Part shown: one piece after another, positions 15,604 to 25,146 of the stretch | Layout of the letters: each line of letters starts with the position of its first letter | How positions within the stretch are numbered: the stretch's first letter is position 1 | Origin: Spartobacteria bacterium UBA695 | GTDB lineage: Bacteria; Verrucomicrobiota; Verrucomicrobiia; Chthoniobacterales; Chthoniobacteraceae | NCBI GenBank assembly: GCA_002298145.1 | Contig: DBMP01000021.1 | Coordinates: forward strand, 15,708-79,707 | Reading direction: 5' to 3' | Length of the DNA: 64,000 nt | Made by a program: the position numbers and the translations under genes | Notes under the pieces: generated by a model | The model's database searches: none | Seen by the model: only the letters and a program-made list of their open reading frames with translations | Told to the model about the DNA's origin: nothing

Positions 15604-18600
15604 ATGAAAACCCCTGCCTCCATGAGGATTCGCCAAATTGTCACCCCCGCCGCTGTTTCGGCGGTGCTTCTCGCGGCTAACTCCACCTTTGCGACCACCT
15701 CGACGTGGACCGGTAACGGCACCCTCTGGGATGCCCCGGCCAACTACCTTTCCTCCCCGACATTTTCGACGACCAACGACCTCAACTTTGCCGCGATCAA
15801 CACCCCGTTGCCGGTTGTATTGAGCGCCACCACCGTCGGCACCATCAACGTCCAGAGCCTCTACTTCGGGAGCACCTCCAGCACCGGTACGAGTACCGAG
15901 TCCATCACGATCAACGGCGACGGCACCGCAGGCGATACCATCCTCAACCTCAACAAGAACATCTACCTGCCCTCGCCGACGAGTACCGTCGTGAAGTTCG
16001 GCAGCGACCTGACCCTCAACTTTACCAACGGGACCCATACCGTCAACTACCAGGCGAACTCCAGCATCACCAGCATGCCCGCGGTTCTTCCCGTGGTGGT
16101 GATCGCATCCAAGCTGACCGGCGGCGGCGCTGGCACGAACTTCACCGGTTCCTATACCCCGCTTGGCAGCACCTCCTCCTCGGCCCCTGCCATCGTCCTC
16201 TCCAACAACTCCAACACCCTTGATTCCACCTACAACATAGGGGGGCTCTTTTCCTATACGTCGATCAACAACGCCGGAGCCAGCGCCGGAGCCAGCGCCC
16301 TGGGCATCTCCAATGCCAGTAGCGGAGCGATCACCTTTAGCAACGGCGGCCGGTTCAGTTACGTCGGTTCGGGCAATCAGACAACCAACCGCTCCATTAT
16401 CTACAGCGGGGCCAACGCGATTAATAACTACGCGACTTCGGCTTCGAACCTGACCTTTACCGGCGTCATCTCCTCAACGGCGACCAGCGCCGGAACGCTC
16501 TCGTTCGGCGTTTCAACCGGCAATACGATTACCCTGGCCTCCGGGATTGGCAATAGCACCGGCACTGGGACCCCCGCTTGGAGCCTGGTCAAGAGCGCCG
16601 GGAGCGCCTACTACGATGCCAACGGCGCCTTTCGCACGGGCGACGGCAATGGCACGCTTTTGCTGACAGGAGCCTTTACCTATACCGGCACCACCACCAT
16701 TGCCTCCGGGACATTGCAGGTTGGCAACGGCACCACCGGCAACCTCATCAACACCGGCGGCACCTACTCCGCCCTGAACTTCACCACCTCCGGGGGGACC
16801 TTCGTCGTCAACGAAGCCAGCGGCGTGAGCCAGAACATGGGCTCCCTGACCTTCACCGCGGGCGAGGGCAACGTCCAATCCATCAACAACGGCGGCAACA
16901 GCACCCTTTCCTTCACCTCGCTGGCTGCCAGTACCAAAGGGGCCACGGGCAATTTCGTAACGACCGGCGGCGTCAACGGCTCTACCAATAAGATCGCCCT
17001 GACGAGCCAGGCTGCCGGAGTGCTCGGGGCCCGGTACTTCTACGGGGGTAACTCAAGCAGCGCCTCCTTTGCCTACTACGATAACACCGGGTATGTGCGC
17101 GGGATCAACTACGGCACCGACAGCAACACCCAGAACAACACCAGCGGCGCGGCATTCACCTCCGGCAACAACGTTCAAGTCAGCACCACGAGCGTCACCG
17201 GACAAGCCTCCGTAAACATCGGCACCTTGCAGATCGCCGACACCAGCACCGTCAGCCTGGCCACCGGGGCCACGCTGACCGTCGGCGGCATCCTCAAGTC
17301 CGGGGGCAACGCCTCCACGATTTCCTCCGGTACCATTACCACCGGTGGCGCCAATGAACTAGTCATCCGGGTCGACCAGGCCAGCGACACGCTGACCATT
17401 GCCAGCTCCCTGGCCAGCAGCTCCGGAGCGGGCCTCACCAAGTCCGGCCTGGGCACCTTGAAGCTCACCGGGAATAACAGCCTTACCGGGGCGGTCTATA
17501 TCAACTCCGGCGTGCTGCAATTCCAGAACATGAACCTCTCCAACGGCTACGGCTGGTACCTGGGCAACGCCAAGATCGAGTCGCTCAGCGGAACCAATAG
17601 CACCTCCTCCACGCTTTCCCTGGTTGGCTCCGGCACCGTGCAGGTGGACACGGGCACGCTGACCTTCACCAACGGCGCAAACCTCACTTCCGGCGGAGTC
17701 AACACCCTGACCGTGGGGGGTACTGGCAACGTTGTCTTTAGCGGGGCGGTTACCGGCGCGGGCGCGGGGCTCACAAAGTTCGGCTCAGGCACCGTGACAC
17801 TCTCCAACGCCGCCAACACCTACAGCGGGTCCACCACCGTCAATGGCGGGCAGCTGGCCGTCACCGGAGCGCTCGCGGTGGACACCGGCGTCACTGTCAA
17901 CTCCGGCGGCGTCCTGGCTGGCACCGGCACGGCGGCGGGCTCGGTGGTCATCAACGGCGGCGGCCTCCTCAACGCGGGCACCATCGGCACGGTGGGCACA
18001 TTGACCACCGGCGGCCTGACGCTCGCCAGCGGGGCGCTTCTCGGCGTCGATCTCGTCGGCGATACCGTGGACAAGATCTCCGTCAACGGCAACGCGGCTC
18101 TCTCCGGCGCCATCTCAGTCAACCTGACCGGCAGCCAGACGCTCGGGAAATACGTGCTCCTGACGACCACCGGGGCCCTCAGCGGCGGCAGTGCGCTTAT
18201 TGGAGCGGCGGATTACCGGCTCTCCGCTTCATCGAGCGAACTCGATTTGATCCACCGGGCCACCATCGGCTCCGTGACCGCTTCCACCACCACCACATCC
18301 CTCCTCGCGGGCAGCTCCACCGACGTCACCTTTAAAGTGAGCAACTCCGCGCCGACCAGCTCCGATTCGCTCAGCGTCACCGCCAGCGCCGGGACCAATG
18401 TGCATGGCGCGGTGGGCACCGCTGTCTCCGTGGCCGCGGGCGAGACCAGCGCCAACATCTCCGGCCTGAGCTTCTCCTCCGCCACCGCCGGAGCCGGGCA
18501 GGAGGGGACCTTTACGGTGAACGACTCCAACGCCACCAACGGCGGCCAGACCGCGACGGTGAGCGTGGACGTCTACGACCGGGCCAACCTCACCTCCGCT

Positions 18601-19545
18601 GGATCGACCTCCACCGGAAGCGTGGAAACCTACAGCCTGACCAACGCCAAGGGGAGCAGCGCCCTGCGAGCCGCCGCCGACGTCACCTCGGTATCGCTTA
18701 ACACAAACGTCACCGGCTTTACCGCTGCGAACGCGCCCGGCCTGGTCGCCTCCAACGCCACCGCTGCCATCGCCTCCTTCGATTCCTCCGACAAACTTAA
18801 CGGCACCTACCATGCCACCGCGAACATCGGGGCCACCAGCACCACTGCCTCCGGTGGTGCCATCGGTGGAGTCACCACTGGCGACGCGGGCACCAGCGTC
18901 AGTCTCTCGGCAGTCGTGTCGGGGAACACCGGCGCCGCGGGCGTCACCAAGGTGGCGGGCATCGTGGCGGGCGGTTCGTTCGCCGGGTACAACCTCACCA
19001 GCAGCGGCCTCGCCTACAATACCACAGTCGCCCTGCTCGGCGGCAGCTCCACGGTGGATACGACCTTGAGCGTCACCTTCAACACCGCCACGAACCTCGC
19101 CATCAACGACAGCGTTAACCGCGTGGCCGACATCGTCAGCATCTCCGGCGTGCACCAGACCGGCCTCAAAGGCTACGACAACTCCACCCTTACTGACCTC
19201 TTTGTCGTCCAGCTCTCCTACAGCATCGAGGAGACCGGGGAAGTCTACGTCGCCTACTACGACACCACCCTTGGGGAATTCGTCAGCGCCGTCAGCGGGA
19301 ACAGCAACGGCGGGGCCTCCCTGCTCGAAGGCGGTTCGGGCAGCTACTACGTGGGGACCTGGAACTCCGCCTACAGCCTCGGCTCCTACGGATACGACCC
19401 CACGACGCACACCGCCTGGGCGGTCGTCGATCACAACAGCGACTACACTGTGCTCACCGTGGTGCCCGAGCCGAGCACCTGGGCGATGCTAGTCGGCGGG
19501 GTTGGCATGCTAGCCTTCGGTCAACGCCTGCGCCGCCGCCAATAG
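15604..19545 (+). CDS. large surface protein with autotransporter-associated beta-strand repeats and PEP-CTERM anchor
   Basis: The protein has 1313 residues. A signal peptide (residues ~1-31, VTPAAVSAVLLAANSTFA) is followed by a long Ser/Thr/Gly/Asn-rich beta-helix-like body. At least three repeats of the autotransporter-associated type are clear, for example GAGLTKSGLGTLKLTGNNSL, GAGLTKFGSGTVTLSNAA and GNGTLLLTGAFTYTGTTT. There is no beta-barrel translocator. The end is a PEP-CTERM sorting signal: VPEPSTWAMLVGG, a hydrophobic stretch, then RLRRRQ, which an exosortase elsewhere in the genome should process. ATG 15604 (MKTPASMRIRQ) is chosen because it gives a proper signal peptide; the open frame begins upstream at 15547. 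Operator site 5 precedes it and the pseudopilin cassette follows. Its role on the surface (adhesin or glycan contact) is inferred. Confidence 0.85.
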   Translation: MKTPASMRIRQIVTPAAVSAVLLAANSTFATTSTWTGNGTLWDAPANYLSSPTFSTTNDLNFAAINTPLPVVLSATTVGTINVQSLYFGSTSSTGTSTESITINGDGTAGDTILNLNKNIYLPSPTSTVVKFGSDLTLNFTNGTHTVNYQANSSITSMPAVLPVVVIASKLTGGGAGTNFTGSYTPLGSTSSSAPAIVLSNNSNTLDSTYNIGGLFSYTSINNAGASAGASALGISNASSGAITFSNGGRFSYVGSGNQTTNRSIIYSGANAINNYATSASNLTFTGVISSTATSAGTLSFGVSTGNTITLASGIGNSTGTGTPAWSLVKSAGSAYYDANGAFRTGDGNGTLLLTGAFTYTGTTTIASGTLQVGNGTTGNLINTGGTYSALNFTTSGGTFVVNEASGVSQNMGSLTFTAGEGNVQSINNGGNSTLSFTSLAASTKGATGNFVTTGGVNGSTNKIALTSQAAGVLGARYFYGGNSSSASFAYYDNTGYVRGINYGTDSNTQNNTSGAAFTSGNNVQVSTTSVTGQASVNIGTLQIADTSTVSLATGATLTVGGILKSGGNASTISSGTITTGGANELVIRVDQASDTLTIASSLASSSGAGLTKSGLGTLKLTGNNSLTGAVYINSGVLQFQNMNLSNGYGWYLGNAKIESLSGTNSTSSTLSLVGSGTVQVDTGTLTFTNGANLTSGGVNTLTVGGTGNVVFSGAVTGAGAGLTKFGSGTVTLSNAANTYSGSTTVNGGQLAVTGALAVDTGVTVNSGGVLAGTGTAAGSVVINGGGLLNAGTIGTVGTLTTGGLTLASGALLGVDLVGDTVDKISVNGNAALSGAISVNLTGSQTLGKYVLLTTTGALSGGSALIGAADYRLSASSSELDLIHRATIGSVTASTTTTSLLAGSSTDVTFKVSNSAPTSSDSLSVTASAGTNVHGAVGTAVSVAAGETSANISGLSFSSATAGAGQEGTFTVNDSNATNGGQTATVSVDVYDRANLTSAGSTSTGSVETYSLTNAKGSSALRAAADVTSVSLNTNVTGFTAANAPGLVASNATAAIASFDSSDKLNGTYHATANIGATSTTASGGAIGGVTTGDAGTSVSLSAVVSGNTGAAGVTKVAGIVAGGSFAGYNLTSSGLAYNTTVALLGGSSTVDTTLSVTFNTATNLAINDSVNRVADIVSISGVHQTGLKGYDNSTLTDLFVVQLSYSIEETGEVYVAYYDTTLGEFVSAVSGNSNGGASLLEGGSGSYYVGTWNSAYSLGSYGYDPTTHTAWAVVDHNSDYTVLTVVPEPSTWAMLVGGVGMLAFGQRLRRRQ

Positions 19546-19552
19546 TTAATCT

Positions 19553-19578
19553 CGGCGCGGGGCCCATTCCCCGCGCCG
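19553..19578 (+). terminator. hairpin terminator after the surface protein
   Basis: A perfect 10-bp stem (CGGCGCGGGG with CCCCGCGCCG) and a six-base loop start eight bases after the stop. The tract behind it is AAAAACG rather than a clear run of T, so termination may be partial. Confidence 0.6.
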
Positions 19579-19618
19579 GAAAAACGTCTTCAAACCTCCC
19601 TTTCATTTAATTTTCACA

Positions 19619-19634
19619 AGTCTATAGCTAGAAC
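19619..19634. promoter_or_regulatory. TATAGC operator, site 6 (Verru_Chthon cassette)
   Basis: AGTCTATAGCTAGAAC matches the consensus in 14 of 16 positions. It lies about 150 bases upstream of the first pseudopilin gene, in the only intergenic region of the cassette, so it should control all of it. Confidence 0.7.
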
Positions 19635-19777
19635 AGGTTATCCGTTGCGCTTGGATTCTTTACTGCATTAAGTTACTCCTATTCCAAGGACCGTTTCCCC
19701 CCCAAGAAAACCCTCCATTCCGCCGCTGTCCACCCCTAATGGTTTCCTGAGCTTCATTCCTCCTTTTCCCAGTTACC

Positions 19778-20473
19778 ATGCACTCACTCCTTCCACATCG
19801 GGCTCCCTCCGCGACCGCTTCCCGGTCCGGGTTCAGCCTGATTGAAATGCTAACAGTGATGTTGATCGCGGGGGTCCTCTTCGGCTTCTCCGGCCCGGCG
19901 ATTAACTCGCTGCTTCGCGGCAACACCATGAATGCCTCCGTGGCTGACTTGGCCGGTCTGCTCGAACAAGCCCGCACCTACGCCGTGGCCAATAACACCT
20001 CCGTCTGGGTCAGCTTCCAGCAGGTGGACGACTCGCTCAACGTTGCCGTCCTCGCCTCCAAATGCGGCGGAGAACAGTCGCCGCTGGAGCTCCACGGCAC
20101 CGTGCCCAATAGCCAGATCGACCTGATTGGAAAACCGCGCGTCTTGGCTCGCCTCAAACTCAATGACGCGGGCACCTTCACCACCACCCAGATCCCGCAG
20201 CTTCCCAGTACCGATCCCGTGGTCATCGACACCATCAATAGCCCCGCCACCAATGCCACCGGATTCTTCACCGTCAACGTGCGCGGAGTGGCCATTCCAT
20301 TCCAACGGACCCTCCAGTTCACCCCATCGGGCGAGGCTCGCACCACCGAGAGCCCCATCAACCTTATTGAATTTGCCGTCCAGCCCTGCCAGGGCAACGT
20401 CGTGGACAACCGCAACGTGGCAGTCGTCAGAATCAGCGGCCTGACAGGGCAGACGATGGTCTACCGCCCGTGA
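19778..20473 (+). CDS. type II pseudopilin-like protein, Verru_Chthon cassette protein D
   Basis: This 231-residue protein has a 17-residue basic leader, then GFSLIEMLTVMLIAGVLFGF. This is a classic prepilin signal (cleavage before Phe, Glu at +5) with one membrane helix. The C-terminal part is a GspH-like beta-rich domain (DLAGLLEQARTYAVANN). It is the first gene of a tight four-gene set whose order and lengths match the D-B-C-A cassette described for Verrucomicrobium spinosum and Chthoniobacter flavus (TIGR02596 for this member, from memory). Pseudopilins assemble into a short periplasmic fibre, but no secretion ATPase or secretin is in the window. Operator site 6 precedes it. Confidence 0.8.
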   Translation: MHSLLPHRAPSATASRSGFSLIEMLTVMLIAGVLFGFSGPAINSLLRGNTMNASVADLAGLLEQARTYAVANNTSVWVSFQQVDDSLNVAVLASKCGGEQSPLELHGTVPNSQIDLIGKPRVLARLKLNDAGTFTTTQIPQLPSTDPVVIDTINSPATNATGFFTVNVRGVAIPFQRTLQFTPSGEARTTESPINLIEFAVQPCQGNVVDNRNVAVVRISGLTGQTMVYRP

Positions 20474-20477
20474 CGAT

Positions 20478-20978
20478 ATGAACCTGCGCCATTCCCCCCG
20501 GAATCTCCAACGTGGCCTGCCCGCGTTCACGTTGGTGGAGATCGTCATGGCGTTGGGAATCTGTGCCGTCGCCCTCGTCTCCATGATCGGCCTCTTCAGC
20601 GTAGGGCTCAAAGCCAGCCGCGACTCGATGAACCAAGTGCAGGCGGCGGGCATCGCCTCGAAAGTCATCGCGATCCGCAGCGCCTCGCCCGGCCTCGCCG
20701 ACTCCGCCACCACCGGCACGCTGGCCATTCCCGCCGGAGCCCTTGCGCAATCCTATGGCGATGCCTACGGCGGCGCGTCCCCGCGTTATGTCGATACCGA
20801 GGGCCGCCTTACCGTTTCCGGCAGCGCCGCATTCCGCGTGAGCTGCTCCAGCGGCACCAATGAGCGCACCGGCACGCGGATCGCGCAGGTCCACCTTGTA
20901 TTGAGCTGGCCCGCCGGGGCCGCTCCCGAACTGGCCGAGGGGAAGTATGAAGTCACCACGTATCTCCCCACACCGTAA
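20478..20978 (+). CDS. type II pseudopilin-like protein, Verru_Chthon cassette protein B
   Basis: This 166-residue protein has a leader ending in Ala before FTLVEIVMALGICAVALVSM, again a prepilin peptidase site with Glu at +5. The short C-terminal domain (residues ~60-160) resembles GspI/PilV minor pilins. It starts four bases after the stop of protein D, and its last 32 bases overlap protein C in another frame, so translation is coupled. TIGR02598 is the matching family from memory. Confidence 0.8.
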   Translation: MNLRHSPRNLQRGLPAFTLVEIVMALGICAVALVSMIGLFSVGLKASRDSMNQVQAAGIASKVIAIRSASPGLADSATTGTLAIPAGALAQSYGDAYGGASPRYVDTEGRLTVSGSAAFRVSCSSGTNERTGTRIAQVHLVLSWPAGAAPELAEGKYEVTTYLPTP

Positions 20979-21711
20979 CCGGGCCTTCACGCTCATCGAA
21001 CTCATGACGGCCATCGTCGTGCTGGCCATCGTGCTCGTGCTCCTCGTCAAGTTCGCGGGCATCGCGGGCGAGACCTGGCTCGGTGGCGAAAAGCAGGTCA
21101 ACAACCTCTCCAAAGCGCGGGCCATGCTCGACCTGGTCGCGCGCGACGCCCAGGCGGGCGTATTCCGCGACGACCTCCCCGCCTTTCCCCCGGCCATCTC
21201 CGGCACGCTCGCCTTCTACACCCAGCGCCCCGGCGTTCCGGCCGTCACCGGTACCGGCACCGTGCGCGGCGTCTCGCTGGTCACCTACGCCCTCGATCCG
21301 GACCAGGGCAAGACCACCCTCAAGCGCGGCGACATGGCCATCCTCTGGGATAGCCCGGCGCATAGCATCACGTTTAGTAATACCAACGCCTTCACCTCGA
21401 GCGCGAGCGGCTCGGTCACGCTGCGAGACACCGCCCCGGGCATCGTCGGCTTCCGGGTGCTCTTCATCCAAGCCGACGGCACCACCTCGGGAACCTATGC
21501 CGGGATGAGCGGGACGAACCCGGTGCTTGCCATGGGCGTATCGCTCGCGGTGCTCGACGATCGCACGCTGGGCCGCCTCAACACCCCGGCGATCAGCGTG
21601 CTGCGGCAGAAGTTCGCCGATCCCGCCACCTGGGACAACCAACCGGCCCGGCTCTCCCCGGGGCTCCGGATCTTTGAACGCTATGTGCCCCTTCCCAAAT
21701 ACTACCCATAA
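20947..21711 (+). CDS. type II pseudopilin-like protein, Verru_Chthon cassette protein C
   Basis: This 254-residue protein starts inside the end of protein B. The prepilin signal is AFTLIELMTAIVVLAIVLVL after a basic leader. The body resembles GspJ/PilW minor pilins (LSKARAMLDLVARDAQAGVF). Minor pilins of types I, J and K form a tip complex that starts a pseudopilus; protein A would take the K place. The 3' end overlaps protein A by 29 bases. TIGR02599 is the matching family from memory. Confidence 0.8.
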   Translation: MKSPRISPHRNRAFTLIELMTAIVVLAIVLVLLVKFAGIAGETWLGGEKQVNNLSKARAMLDLVARDAQAGVFRDDLPAFPPAISGTLAFYTQRPGVPAVTGTGTVRGVSLVTYALDPDQGKTTLKRGDMAILWDSPAHSITFSNTNAFTSSASGSVTLRDTAPGIVGFRVLFIQADGTTSGTYAGMSGTNPVLAMGVSLAVLDDRTLGRLNTPAISVLRQKFADPATWDNQPARLSPGLRIFERYVPLPKYYP

Positions 21712-24700
21712 GCTTTCAGCGTCCGGGCGGGCCGAGCGCGGCGTGGCGTTGATCATGGTCCTCTCCACCGTGGTGCTCGTGACCATCCTGCTTGTTGGCT
21801 TCAGCAGCATCATGAACTCCGACCGCTCCGCCAGCGTCGCCTACAGCCAGTCCGTGCGCGCCGAGCAGACGGCCTCCGGCTGCCTGCAAATGATCGTCGC
21901 CGATTTGCAGCGCGAGATGGGCAAGGACGCAGCCCCGGACACCGGCGGAGGCAGCTACCCGAAAAAACCGGTCTACACCAACGTCACCGGTTCCAACGTC
22001 GGCCCTCAGGTCACGGCCACCGCCGCGTCCATTCCCACATTGGTCAAAACCAGCGGCCCCTCTCCCTCGTTTACCGGATCGCGCGTGAGCGGCACCTACC
22101 TCCTCGCCACCAGCGTTAGCGCCACCACCTCCTCGCGCAATGGCCGCACCGTGGACCTTCCGCGCTGGAACTACGCCAGCTTCGGCGCCTACGCTCCCTC
22201 AGACCCGGTCCCCCACTGGGTGCTCTTGACCCGCGAAGGGCCGAGCAACGGTGACGGCCTCACCTTCAGTAGTACCGGGGCCAGCGTCAATAACGCCGCC
22301 GTCTCCAACTCGAACTATGTCGTCGCCCGGTTCGCCTACGCCATCTACGACGAAGGGGGCCTGCTGGACATCACCTCGGCGGGGCACCCGGCGGGTATGA
22401 CCGCCGATGAAATCCAGAAATTCAAAGGAACCCTCGCGGGCGCCGACCTCACGAAACTCAACATCGACGTGCAGAAGCTGATCCAGTGGCGCAACGCCGC
22501 CACGGGAGGCAACAACGCCAGCTTCACCACCTACGCCACGGACTTTTTTGCCAAAAACGGCTACCGCCGCGTGGCCCCCGGCGACACGAATTTCCTCAGC
22601 CGCCAGGACCTGATCCGGGCTGCTGAAACCGGCGGCGCGGGCCTCTCCTCGGGCACCTCCGTGCTTCCAAACCTCACCACCTTCACCCGCGAACGCAACG
22701 CCCCGAGCTGGCGGCCCCAGAACCCGCCCGGCCTCACGCCATCGATCGACTACTCCTCCAACGCCCTGACCCTCACCTCCACGAACGTCTTTATCCCGCT
22801 GGTCCGCCATTCGCGTCCCGCCACCATCCAGGCCTACAAGATCGACGGCTCAACGGATGCCAGCTACCCCGTCGAGGCAGGCGATCCGCTGGTCTACAAG
22901 CGCTTCCCCCTGGACCGCCTGCGCTGGCTTGGTGCGAGCGGCCCCCAGAACGGCGCGACCGACGCCGCGATCCAGACCCACTTCGGCTTGAAATGGGATA
23001 GCGACACCGGCGTATGGCACTACGTGGGGCCCTCGGGTAATACCGAGCAAAGCGCCATCAAAACCCTCAGCCAAGTCGCCGCTGAGACTACCAGCCGCGA
23101 GCCGAACTTCTTCGAACTGCTCCAGGCGGGCATCCTCGCCGGTTCGCTCGGCGGCGAGATGCACCTCTCTGCGGGAGGCGCCGTCGCCAATAACGCCTAC
23201 AACTCCCAGCACGAGCGCTCGACCACCTTGCACGTCATGCGCATCGGCGCCTCCATCATCTCGCAGTACGAGGCGAGCTGCTGCCCCGCCGTCGTTAGCT
23301 TCTTGCCCTATGCGGGCAGCTCCATCTCGTGGCAAGCCGCCGGGATCGACAACCTTCCTTACCTGAACCTGACGGCCATTCTCGCGGGCAAGAACGCCAG
23401 CAATAGCCTAGGCTGCTACTGGCTGCCCGCGTTGTGGAATCCCCATCAGGGAAATGTCAGCACCGGGCGGCCCAAAGTGCGGCTTCACGTCGAAGGCTCC
23501 ATGGGGTTCGCCAACCTCTACGGGCGCAACATCCCCGCTTACAGCACGGGCATCACCGTCAACAACGTGAACTACCAGGGCGGGATCTTGTATTCGCTCG
23601 ACGCGACCACCGAGCTTTCGGCCAACAGCGGCTCCGGCGTCAACGGCTTCACCGACTCCCACGTCATCACGCCCTCGGACCTATCGAGCGCCCCCGGCGT
23701 CGGGAGCGCCCAGGGGATGACCTGGGCATCGCTTCCCTCCATCGGCTCCGCCACCTACGCGGGTTACCGGCTTCCCGATTACCTCATCGACCCCCTCGAC
23801 GCCCCGACCTCCCTGACCTCGGCCGTCAACGCCCAGTGGAACTGGCTCTATTCATGGATCAACTGCAACGCCGCCGACAAATTCAACACCTGGCTCGAAT
23901 ACCAGAACCCCTCGGGCACCTGGGTTCCCTATAACTACAACGCGGGCATCAACGATTCGAGCACCTGGTACACCAAAGCCTTGTTTTTCTACGCCGACTA
24001 CATGGGCCGGAGCTACACGACGAACGCCCAGGGAGTGAGCACCTTTTACCCCGCCACGCTTCAGCCTCTGGACACCACCAGCAGCGACCTCTACGCCCGC
24101 AAGTATTACCAGGAAATATCCGATCCCCGCTCCCTGCGCTTTAACTGGTCCGTCGGTCAGACCGACGTTTCCGTGGGCGCCAGCTGGTCCTCCTTCCTCA
24201 AGAGCACCCTTTGGAGCAGCGACACCCAGAGTGCTTACCAAACCTACGGCCGCCAGGACACGCAGAACATCCCCAAGGGCTTCGGCCCGGGCACCGGATC
24301 GTACGCGGCCTACGGGCAGCCATCGTTCCTCGCCGGGCTTAGCCGGAATAACACCACCCCGCCCGGCAGCTCCACCTCGCTCGCTGCGTACAAAGACCCC
24401 GACGGCGTCCAGCGCATCGCCGACAGCGGCCTCTACAGCGCGCTGGCCTCCAGCAACGGCTGGAAAGGCGATCCCTACGCCACTTCCGCGACGCGCGTCG
24501 CCGACCGCCCGGTCATCCTGAACCGGCCTTTCTACAGCGTGGGCGAGCTCGGCTACGTCAACCGCGATTGCCCGTGGCGGACGCTCGACTTTTTCACCGC
24601 CAATAGCGCCGACGCCGGGTTGCTCGACCTCTTTACCGTTAGCCAGAGCGACGACAAAGTGATCGGCGGCCGCATATCGCTTAACACCCGCAACCTCCCG

Positions 24701-25126
24701 GCGATGCAGGCCGTCGCGGCCAAAACGATATCCGACGTCATCGCCACCACCGAACTATCCAGCCCCGACCTGATCGCCTCTGACCTGGTGAAGCTTAGCG
24801 GATCGGCCCCCCTGGCGGGCCGGGATGAACTGGTCACCAAATTCATTCCCAACGTTGCCGCGGCGGATTTCGGCGGCGCGAGCTCCGACGAGTGCAACGT
24901 CAAGCCCCGGCGCGAAGGCGTCGTCCGCGCGCTTGCCGACGTGGCGCAGACCCGGACGTGGAATTTGATGATCGACCTCGTCGTTCAAACTGGCCGCTAC
25001 CCCGGCTCCGCCCGGAGTCTCGACCAGTTCATGGTCGAGGGAGAGCGCCGCTACTGGCTGCACGTCGCCATCGACCGCATCACCGGCGAGGTGGTAGATC
25101 AGCAGCTCGAGCCGGTCAATCGCTGA
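21683..25126 (+). CDS. large GspK/PilX-like protein, Verru_Chthon cassette protein A
   Basis: The protein has 1147 residues. The N-terminus is RGVALIMVLSTVVLVTILLV, the hydrophobic start typical of GspK/PilX proteins, which lack Glu at +5 and cap the pseudopilus tip. ATG 21683 is chosen because it directly precedes this segment; the open frame begins at 21527 inside protein C. The very long exposed part (residues ~45-1140) is rich in Ser, Asn, Tyr and Trp, with no recognised catalytic domain. A FYSVGELGYVNRDCPWRTLD segment and a WNLMIDLVVQTGRYP segment near the end are conserved in this family as I remember it (TIGR02600). The size, about three times GspK, points to a special tip or substrate-binding function. 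Confidence 0.8.
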   Translation: MCPFPNTTHKLSASGRAERGVALIMVLSTVVLVTILLVGFSSIMNSDRSASVAYSQSVRAEQTASGCLQMIVADLQREMGKDAAPDTGGGSYPKKPVYTNVTGSNVGPQVTATAASIPTLVKTSGPSPSFTGSRVSGTYLLATSVSATTSSRNGRTVDLPRWNYASFGAYAPSDPVPHWVLLTREGPSNGDGLTFSSTGASVNNAAVSNSNYVVARFAYAIYDEGGLLDITSAGHPAGMTADEIQKFKGTLAGADLTKLNIDVQKLIQWRNAATGGNNASFTTYATDFFAKNGYRRVAPGDTNFLSRQDLIRAAETGGAGLSSGTSVLPNLTTFTRERNAPSWRPQNPPGLTPSIDYSSNALTLTSTNVFIPLVRHSRPATIQAYKIDGSTDASYPVEAGDPLVYKRFPLDRLRWLGASGPQNGATDAAIQTHFGLKWDSDTGVWHYVGPSGNTEQSAIKTLSQVAAETTSREPNFFELLQAGILAGSLGGEMHLSAGGAVANNAYNSQHERSTTLHVMRIGASIISQYEASCCPAVVSFLPYAGSSISWQAAGIDNLPYLNLTAILAGKNASNSLGCYWLPALWNPHQGNVSTGRPKVRLHVEGSMGFANLYGRNIPAYSTGITVNNVNYQGGILYSLDATTELSANSGSGVNGFTDSHVITPSDLSSAPGVGSAQGMTWASLPSIGSATYAGYRLPDYLIDPLDAPTSLTSAVNAQWNWLYSWINCNAADKFNTWLEYQNPSGTWVPYNYNAGINDSSTWYTKALFFYADYMGRSYTTNAQGVSTFYPATLQPLDTTSSDLYARKYYQEISDPRSLRFNWSVGQTDVSVGASWSSFLKSTLWSSDTQSAYQTYGRQDTQNIPKGFGPGTGSYAAYGQPSFLAGLSRNNTTPPGSSTSLAAYKDPDGVQRIADSGLYSALASSNGWKGDPYATSATRVADRPVILNRPFYSVGELGYVNRDCPWRTLDFFTANSADAGLLDLFTVSQSDDKVIGGRISLNTRNLPAMQAVAAKTISDVIATTELSSPDLIASDLVKLSGSAPLAGRDELVTKFIPNVAAADFGGASSDECNVKPRREGVVRALADVAQTRTWNLMIDLVVQTGRYPGSARSLDQFMVEGERRYWLHVAIDRITGEVVDQQLEPVNR

Positions 25127-25146
25127 ATCACTTCATCCTTTTGCAA

